This document shows, piece after piece, positions 5,676-5,736 of a DNA stretch of 5,736 nt (its first letter is position 1; each line of letters opens with the position of its first letter). Made by a program: the position numbers and the translations under genes. Source of the DNA: ARS98 sp030744725 (GTDB lineage Bacteria > Planctomycetota > Planctomycetia > Pirellulales > Pirellulaceae); NCBI GenBank assembly GCA_030744725.1, contig JASLPZ010000412.1:1-5736 (forward strand), read 5' to 3'. The notes under the pieces are model-generated. The model saw only the letters and a program-made list of their open reading frames with translations, did no database searches and was not told the DNA's origin.

Positions 5676-5736
5676 TTTAAACCAGCCATTTTCGATCGTT
5701 TGATGCCTGCCACTTGTCCGGTGGCGAGTGACCGTT
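5672..5736 (-). CDS. Possible 3' end of an upstream IS66 accessory ORF
   Basis: One minus-strand frame is open from the window edge and ends at TGA 5674-5672, overlapping the tnpC ATG as ATGA. Its last residues are SLATGQVAGIKRSKMAGLK. In IS66 elements a helper ORF (tnpB) usually ends just before tnpC, so the position fits, but about 20 codons cannot identify it. A second frame ending at TAA 5679-5677 is also open to the edge. Confidence 0.2.
   Translation of the reverse strand, partial: RSLATGQVAGIKRSKMAGLK

Larger units (their letters stand above)
3921..5736 (-). mobile_element. IS66-family insertion sequence, incomplete at the right edge
   Basis: The TnpC gene defines the element. Its left terminus must lie between the end of the plausible coding of the 3789 ORF and base 3990. 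GTGAGCG at 3921-3927 resembles the GTAAGCG start common at IS66 ends and is offered as the boundary, but this is a guess. The other terminus and any tnpA/tnpB helper genes would lie beyond base 5736, so terminal repeats and the usual 8-base target duplication cannot be tested here. Confidence 0.6.

Overview
The window looks like an accessory, insertion-rich stretch of a bacterial chromosome or large plasmid with moderate-to-high GC. Nothing in it fixes the taxon. Few starts carry a strong Shine-Dalgarno, and an IS66 transposase of this kind beside an AAA ATPase with a nuclease-like tail would suit Planctomycetota or a similar environmental phylum. That assignment is a guess.

Layout. (1) Bases 1-184, minus: the first 61 codons of an IS1595-family transposase (zinc ribbon), cut by the window edge, with a well-formed promoter at 225-252 and a ribosome binding site at 192-197. 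(2) 226-654, minus: a 142-residue protein of unknown function whose stop codon lies inside the -10 box of the transposase promoter, so its tail is probably encoded by the insertion element. (3) About 667-1102: no convincing gene. (4) 1103-2566, minus: a complete 487-residue AAA/STAND-type ATPase with a winged-helix region and a C-terminal PD-(D/E)XK-like (DUF234-like) domain. (5) 2577-2665: four copies of a 10-base motif (TAGCCAAAT plus one base), in alternating orientation with start-to-start steps of 26, 27 and 26 bases, laid over the predicted ATPase promoter. (6) 2835-3662, plus: a ROK-like sugar kinase relative that has lost its N-terminal ATP-binding segment, followed by two small, closely packed ORFs (3662-3811 and 3789 onward). 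(7) 3990-5675, minus: an IS66-family TnpC transposase, whose element seems to have cut the second small ORF and which continues past the right edge.

How it fits together. The ROK remnant and the small ORFs look like the remains of an older plus-strand operon, eroded by IS66 on the downstream side and bordered upstream by the ATPase module. The ATPase gene and its repeat array form the most interesting unit. The repeats sit on the -35 box and just after the -10 box, so the simplest reading is an operator array for self-regulation, or a DNA target recognised by the ATPase-nuclease itself. The 26-27 base spacing, about 2.5 helical turns, with alternating orientation is unusually regular. The spacers between repeats are not conserved, so selection appears to act on the short motif and its spacing.
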